Both the position numbers and the translations under genes were made by a program. Shown here in pieces: positions 60,694 through 64,000 of a stretch of DNA of 64,000 bases. A model generated the notes under the pieces. That model was not told where the DNA came from, did no database searches, and was given only the letters and a program-made list of their open reading frames with translations. The stretch is from Nocardia sp. CNY236. Its GTDB lineage: Bacteria > Actinomycetota > Actinomycetes > Mycobacteriales > Mycobacteriaceae. Every line of letters begins with the position of its first letter. Positions within the stretch are counted from its first letter, which is position 1. The DNA lies in contig NZ_AXVD01000017.1 of assembly GCF_000482385.1 (NCBI RefSeq), positions 100,649 through 164,648 of the forward strand, read 5' to 3'.

Positions 60694-63083
60694 CGGGTGT
60701 CCTTCGCTGAGGTGATCGACAACGCGCGCAACTGGATCGTGGGGATCCTCGCGTCGAGATCGATGCCCGCCTCGCGAGCGAGCTCGATGTTGGTGCGCGC
60801 CAGCTCCGGTGTTTCTGATTCGGCCAGTTCACCACGGCCAGCCAGTAACTGGGCGAGGTTCATCATGGCAGAGGGATGGCCAGCGTCGGATGCTCGACGG
60901 AGCAGGATTTCGGCAGTGTCGAGTTCGCCGCGGCGTTCGAGGATCACAGCAAGGTTGTTCATAGCGGGGAGATCGTCTGCGGCGACGGCCTTTTGGTACC
61001 AGCGCTCGGCCTCGATGATGTCGCCGCGTTTCTCCAGTGTGATAGCGACGTTGGACATCGCGCGCGGCTGACCGGCCTCCGCGGCCTCAAGGAACCACGC
61101 GTCGGCGGCAGAAGTTTCACCGCGCTGCAGGCAGCGCGCCCCGAGGTTGAACATGGCGACCGAATCGCCTGCCCGCGCTGCCTTGAGATACCAGGCTTCG
61201 GCCTCGGTGTTCTGGCGGCGCCCGTCGAGGCGAATCGCTAACCGGCACATCGCCTCCGCATGTCCGAGTTCGGCCGCATTTCGGTACCAGCTCTCGGCCT
61301 CTGGCCGGTTACCACGTCGATCATGAACAACCCCGAGGTGAAACATCGCCCTGGCGTGAGTGGTGCAGGCGGTGATGCTCTCACGCAGCCACGACTCGGC
61401 GAGGTCGAGTTGGTTTCCGAGCAGTAGCAGTACGCCCCACGCGTACATCGCTTCCGGTTCACCATCCGAAGCGGCCTGCACGATGATCGGGAAGGCCACC
61501 TGCCAGTTTTTCCGCTCCAGGGCAGTGAATCCGATCGTGAGCAGGACTTCGTTTGCCGTCTGCGCAATCACCTTCTGCCAGAACGTATCCGGAATATGTC
61601 GTGGAGCACGTCCCTGGCCGTCGGCGGCAGCCAGTAGATAATCGAAGGGCCGGTATCCTCGCGTACGGTCGTCAATGTGGCTGGAAATCAGTGCAGCGAC
61701 CCGGCCGGCGCCGGTAGGTGGCTTGCGCGCCGCGACAAGCGCACGGTGCACGCACTCATGGGTGAACTCGATATCAGGCCGTGTCGAACGGATTGCCTGA
61801 GCAGCAAGATCGATCAACATCGGCTGGGGGATCGGGTCTCTGCGGCCTACGCGGGCCCAGTCGATCACGGTGTCGATCACCGCGTGCTGCAGCGGATCGG
61901 TATGGCGGGAATCGTCATACCGTGCCAGCATCTCCGGGGCTCCGGCGAGGAGCTCACCGAGCCCGTATACGCTGAAGTCGTGATCGGGATAGATCTGCGC
62001 CGCGGCGTCTTGTTCTGCGGGATCGTCGCTGGTTGCGGCGAGGTCTATCACCACGGCCCGTTCCAGCACAAGACGCGTGTTGCGATGGAATTCGCCGAGG
62101 TTGCCACGTAGACGATCACGGGCCTCCGAGCGTAAGGTCGCTATCACCGTCGTCGGGCCGTTGCGTGCGAACAGTCGTGCAAGCAGGACCGGGGTGAGTG
62201 CATTGGTATGGGTCAAGAACCGGTCCAAATCATCGAGCCAGACTACTATCGGATCGCTAGTTGCCGAGATCCGCGAGTGCCACACGAGGATGTGGAGCAT
62301 GCTCGGAGCGGGCGCGACCAGGGCCGCAGTGGGGCACCCAGTGCGGATGGCCTCGAATGCGGTCCGGGTCTTCCCGGCTTTCGAAGGCCCGGTCACGATC
62401 ACTATACGCGGATCGTGCAGCGCATGGGCCACGCGGGCGTCGACGGCGTTGAAGGTCCTCGGCACGTAGGGATCGCGGAGACCATAGTCTCCGTGGTTGC
62501 CGAACCGGGATGGCGTGGCACCGAGGCTGTAGGGATCCAATGACGCGACAATGGGCAACCCGCGGTCGGCGAGTGTCTCCACCATGGTCTCGATCCCGGG
62601 TGCCGGCAAAGACTTCGACTGTTCTGATTGAACCATACTGTCGCAGTTGGTGATCAGAGCGACGGCAGAGTGTTCGTCCGTGCTCGGTAGTAGGTTGTCG
62701 GGTATTGGCAACCGATCCGGGTACTGCGCTTCGGCCGGACCGTCGACACTACCGAGGCGATGGGCCACCCAGTTCTCGTGCGCGGCTTTGATGTTGTGAA
62801 GTTCGTCCACACTCCAGCGGTTAGGTTGGGAATCGATAAGCTGATGGTGTTGATTGCACAACAGGATCAGGTTTTCGTAGCGGTCACGGTCGGCGCGGGT
62901 CAACGGCGAGTCACCTCGTGGTCCCCGGACACTGGCGGCGACGATATGCGCGATCTCACCGAGCACCACCAGCGGATCCACTGGTGTAGCTTCGGCTGTC
63001 AGGGACACGCTGCAGCCGGGGAAGGCGCACATGTTGCCGGACCGTTGAAACAGTTTGCGCTGCTCAGGTAGTGGTATACCCAC
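60690..63083 (-). CDS. HNH nuclease - STAND NTPase - Sel1 repeat fusion protein (candidate defence protein)
   Basis: 797 residues from the GTG at 63083 (GGGGAGGG six bases upstream; an upstream in-frame TTG is less likely). N-terminal HNH endonuclease, about 5-110: CAFPGC (Cys19, Cys24), GEIAHI with His46, NLILLCNQHHQLID with the HH at 79-80. Central NTPase, about 220-450: Walker A GPSKAGKT at 232-239 and Walker B IVVWLDDLD at 280-288. C-terminal Sel1/TPR repeats, about 540-755: six units such as AMFNLGARCLQRGETSAADAWFLEAAEAGQ. The arrangement nuclease-STAND-repeat sensor is that of bacterial antiviral Avs-like proteins. Complete, amid degraded element genes. Function predicted only. Confidence 0.8.
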   Translation of the reverse strand: MGIPLPEQRKLFQRSGNMCAFPGCSVSLTAEATPVDPLVVLGEIAHIVAASVRGPRGDSPLTRADRDRYENLILLCNQHHQLIDSQPNRWSVDELHNIKAAHENWVAHRLGSVDGPAEAQYPDRLPIPDNLLPSTDEHSAVALITNCDSMVQSEQSKSLPAPGIETMVETLADRGLPIVASLDPYSLGATPSRFGNHGDYGLRDPYVPRTFNAVDARVAHALHDPRIVIVTGPSKAGKTRTAFEAIRTGCPTAALVAPAPSMLHILVWHSRISATSDPIVVWLDDLDRFLTHTNALTPVLLARLFARNGPTTVIATLRSEARDRLRGNLGEFHRNTRLVLERAVVIDLAATSDDPAEQDAAAQIYPDHDFSVYGLGELLAGAPEMLARYDDSRHTDPLQHAVIDTVIDWARVGRRDPIPQPMLIDLAAQAIRSTRPDIEFTHECVHRALVAARKPPTGAGRVAALISSHIDDRTRGYRPFDYLLAAADGQGRAPRHIPDTFWQKVIAQTANEVLLTIGFTALERKNWQVAFPIIVQAASDGEPEAMYAWGVLLLLGNQLDLAESWLRESITACTTHARAMFHLGVVHDRRGNRPEAESWYRNAAELGHAEAMCRLAIRLDGRRQNTEAEAWYLKAARAGDSVAMFNLGARCLQRGETSAADAWFLEAAEAGQPRAMSNVAITLEKRGDIIEAERWYQKAVAADDLPAMNNLAVILERRGELDTAEILLRRASDAGHPSAMMNLAQLLAGRGELAESETPELARTNIELAREAGIDLDARIPTIQLRALSITSAKDTR

Positions 63084-63343
63084 CGCCAACCCTCCCCGTA
63101 CGCGAAGTCCGTCCTTAACCGGCAATTTAGGTGTTGTCAGCGTTGTATCGCCGACGTTCCCGGCGAAGAGTATCGTGCCAGAACCCAGACCTGAACCGCC
63201 GGATCCGCTTACGCCACAACCCTAGCCGGAGTTCAGGTCGGATCTGTAGCAGAGGCAAGATGCCGATCATGACTGTGCCGTAACATTTTCGGCGGCGCCG
63301 CGCGACTTGTCCATGCTCAGCCCTCGCGGCGCCGGCCGCTGCG
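63084..63343. other. promoter region and undefined sequence
   Basis: Divergent region between the HNH-STAND start and the broken gene at 63344. Nothing recognisable was seen; it should include the HNH-STAND promoter. Confidence 0.3.
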
Positions 63344-63688
63344 GTGTCGTTTAACGGTCGGCTTTCCCGTTACTCGATCGTTGCCGCGTGGGCAAGTCTC
63401 TATGACACGCTCTCGCTGAGCTCTCACCCTAATGTCACCACGTTGACAATGGCAGTCGAGCCCGTAGATGCGCGCGGATACCTGAGGATGAACTACCGGA
63501 CGGACCCCGAAGGCTGAAGTGCAACCATTCAGCTCGCGGGCGACCTGCTACACGTCGCCGCAAACGCTGCATGCGGCTACCTCCATGGCCAGACCGATCA
63601 TCTGACGGACTGGTACGACCGGTACCGTACCCTGCCATCGCCTGCCGGGGCCGCCACGGACACCAACACTTCCGTGCCCACCGCCTAG
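63344..63688 (+). pseudogene. open frame interrupted by one in-frame TGA
   Basis: A coding-like frame reads from a GTG at 63344 (VSFNGRLSRYSIVAAWASLYDTLSL...) to MAVEPVDARGYLRMNYRTDPEG, then TGA at 63515-63517, then continues in the same frame SATIQLAGDLLHVAANAACGYLHGQTDHLTDWYDRYRTLPSPAG to a TAG at 63686. No family recognised. A disrupted hypothetical gene is the simplest reading; a sequencing error or the true start downstream of the TGA are alternatives. Confidence 0.4.
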
Positions 63689-63758
63689 TGTGCCGCGCCA
63701 GGAATTTATTATCTATTTTCTGTATAGGCGGCGTGTCGGCGTGCGGCTGGATCCCGGG

Positions 63759-64000
63759 ATGACGATGCTTGTGGTTGTGGCCGAGCGTGGACGTCCGAGA
63801 CAGCCGTTGGTGTTGACCGAGGAGGAGCGGAAGGTGCTCACCGGGTGGGTGCGTCGGCGGAAGTCGGCGCAGGCGTTGGCGCAGCGGTCGAGGATCGTGC
63901 TGGCGTGTGCGGAGGGGTTGTCGAATACGGATGTCGCGGCGCGGGAGCGTGTTTCGCTTCCGACGGTGGGTAAGTGGCGTAAGCGGTTCCTCGAGCGGCG
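63759..64000 (+). CDS. IS630-family transposase (start only; runs off the window)
   Basis: 80 codons visible from the ATG at 63759, no stop. The sequence GRPRQPLVLTEEERKVLTGWVRRRKSAQALAQRSRIVLACAEGLSNTDVAARERVSLPTVGKWRKRFLERR is the N-terminal helix-turn-helix of actinobacterial IS630 transposases; the DDE domain lies beyond the edge. AT-rich DNA just upstream (63701-63727) may include the left end of the IS. No inverted repeat can be tested as the other end is missing. Confidence 0.8.
   Translation, partial: MTMLVVVAERGRPRQPLVLTEEERKVLTGWVRRRKSAQALAQRSRIVLACAEGLSNTDVAARERVSLPTVGKWRKRFLER

Noticed and set aside
63515..63517. Selenocysteine reading of the in-frame TGA
   Set aside because: No SECIS-like element or selenoprotein family was recognised, so a broken gene is simpler.

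Overview
The window is high-GC actinobacterial DNA, most likely from Nocardia or a close mycolic-acid relative. The evidence is an Lsr2 nucleoid protein, mycothiol ligase MshC, an MspA-type outer-membrane porin, a haem uptake operon, MMPL and Mtb12-type proteins, and a block (about 38-57.6 kb) that follows the Mycobacterium tuberculosis Rv2130c-Rv2141c neighbourhood (mshC, Rv2133c/Rv2134c/Rv2135c homologues, uppP, a likely Rv2137c homologue, lppL-like lipoprotein, DUF5703, pyrD, PEBP, M20 peptidase). These assignments come from reading motifs and family resemblance; no database search was run.

Layout. 0-14.3 kb: a truncated PCuAC copper chaperone at the edge, a nuclease-fold hydrolase, a beta-lactamase-fold esterase, a large LuxR (LAL) regulator, a DUF7144-like membrane protein, an Lsr2 paralogue, a 1518-residue CtpH/CtpI-like P-type ATPase, an XRE/MmyB-type regulator with a leaderless promoter, and a fructosamine-kinase-like protein. 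14.3-17 kb: a short segment (DUF457-type hydrolase, PNPOx-fold protein, VKOR) lying between a degenerate dif-like sequence and a near-consensus actinobacterial dif (chromosome dimer resolution) site at 16875-16902. 17-36.2 kb: a metal (probably copper) acquisition and homeostasis region. It holds a CopD-CtaG fusion, CopA, a five-gene isonitrile lipopeptide (diisonitrile chalkophore type) cluster, an MspA porin, a FecBCD-type ABC importer and a SigC-like ECF sigma factor. I found a GGAAC-N17/18-CGAC promoter-like motif upstream of four of these units (ctaG, copA, mspA, the importer), which suggests one sigma regulon. The genes can be read as one system: Fe(II)/2-oxoglutarate oxygenase, thioesterase, ligase, carrier protein and NRPS make the isonitrile lipopeptide; porin and importer may bring back its metal complex; CtaG and CopA handle copper at the membrane.

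36-57.7 kb: conserved core (MEST-like hydrolase and TetR; mshC to uppP; an aldo/keto reductase lacking catalytic Lys and His; hmuTUV haem importer with a possible iron box; an Mtb12-like lipoprotein plus MMPL; lppL-like to pyrD; a GH26 glycosidase; a FadD15-like acyl-CoA synthetase; PEBP and M20 peptidase). 57.8-64 kb: tRNA-Leu(GAG) followed by the debris of an integrative element. This holds a serine integrase with an apparent internal deletion, its small partner, a VirB4 C-terminal fragment and a replication-relaxation fragment. An intact 797-codon HNH-STAND-Sel1 protein sits in the same debris and looks like a defence gene. A gene with an in-frame stop and the start of an IS630-family transposase complete the window.

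Most starts were chosen from visible Shine-Dalgarno sequences and four-base ATGA overlaps. No CRISPR array, rRNA or riboswitch was seen.
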